DNA of 64,000 nucleotides from Vibrio breoganii (GTDB lineage Bacteria; Pseudomonadota; Gammaproteobacteria; Enterobacterales; Vibrionaceae), in assembly GCF_001677275.1 (NCBI RefSeq), contig NZ_CP016177.1, forward strand, positions 1,922,001 to 1,986,000, written 5' to 3'. The notes under the pieces were generated by a model that saw only the letters and a program-made list of their open reading frames with translations, was not told the DNA's origin and did no database searches. Below are positions 63,968 to 64,000 of the stretch, piece by piece (position 1 is the stretch's first letter; each line of letters opens with the position of its first letter). Position numbers and translations under genes: made by a program.

Positions 63968-64000
63968 GTGGCAGGTATAGTTTTTGTAATGATCGCGGCT
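63968..64000 (+). CDS. Partial gene under the FMN riboswitch; hydrophobic N-terminus
   Basis: GTG start with GGAG six bases before it; only eleven codons lie in the window (MAGIVFVMIAA). The hydrophobic start looks like a first membrane helix and does not look like RibB, RibA or RibD. A riboflavin transporter such as the DMT-family RibN would fit an FMN riboswitch, but eleven residues cannot prove it. Confidence 0.5.
   Translation, partial: MAGIVFVMIAA

Overview
The window reads as a stretch of the main chromosome of a Vibrio (Vibrionaceae, Gammaproteobacteria). Supporting blocks are yceD-rpmF, maf-rluC beside rne, minCDE beside rnd, a yoaA-tsaB-slp-fadD series, yecM divergent from argS, purU, and an Arg(UCU) tRNA next to folD. 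There are no phage genes, transposases, integrons or CRISPR arrays. Non-genic elements include one palindromic MITE-like element and two loci of 7-bp AGCTNNN-type repeats.

Layout. 1-6.1 kb: L32, YceD, Maf/YceF, RluC and RNase E with a long structured leader. 6.3-10.1 kb: SulP anion transporter, MATE exporter, LysE/ArgO exporter. 10.1-12.6 kb: a two-gene operon (IscU/NifU-like scaffold plus GGGtGRT protein) behind a clear fluoride riboswitch; the scaffold gene carries a one-base frameshift near its 3' end. 12.5-20.9 kb: accessory metabolism (MaoC-like protein, EEP phosphodiesterase, Tas-like reductase, a membrane protein, a DM13 protein, BenE with a divergent XRE/cupin regulator, a DMT transporter) and RlmF.

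20.9-33.2 kb is the most interesting block: an 11-gene minus-strand operon (rpiB/eryI-like, TRAP dctP-dctQ-dctM, pdxA2, dhaK, dhaL, tpiA/eryH-like, AEC transporter, TIM-barrel epimerase, ribBX) divergent from glpX and a SorC/EryD-like regulator. Identical 13-bp putative operators lie in opposite orientation just upstream of the two divergent start codons. The enzyme set points to uptake and catabolism of a C4 sugar or sugar acid through tetrulose phosphates to erythrose 4-phosphate and/or DHAP. The presence of a DHBP-synthase-type protein, and the absence of any classical polyol kinase or dehydrogenase, fit no pathway I know.

33.2-40.6 kb: a 48-aa membrane peptide, a DUF3147-like protein, a large GH3 glucosidase lipoprotein behind a LacI-type operator palindrome, a CAP-domain lipoprotein, a DUF1254/DUF1214 protein and its divergent LysR regulator. 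40.8-64 kb: mostly core genes (tRNA-Arg, folD with a PurR box, lytic transglycosylase, ycgL, minCDE, rnd, fadD, slp, tsaB, yoaA, purU, yecM, argS). These are followed by an apparently exported family II pyrophosphatase, an unrecognised lipoprotein, DUF5062, a MATE/LysR pair, a sodium-dependent transporter with a perfect TyrR box, and an FMN riboswitch whose gene runs off the window end.

All calls are from reading the sequence and from memory of families; no database search was run.
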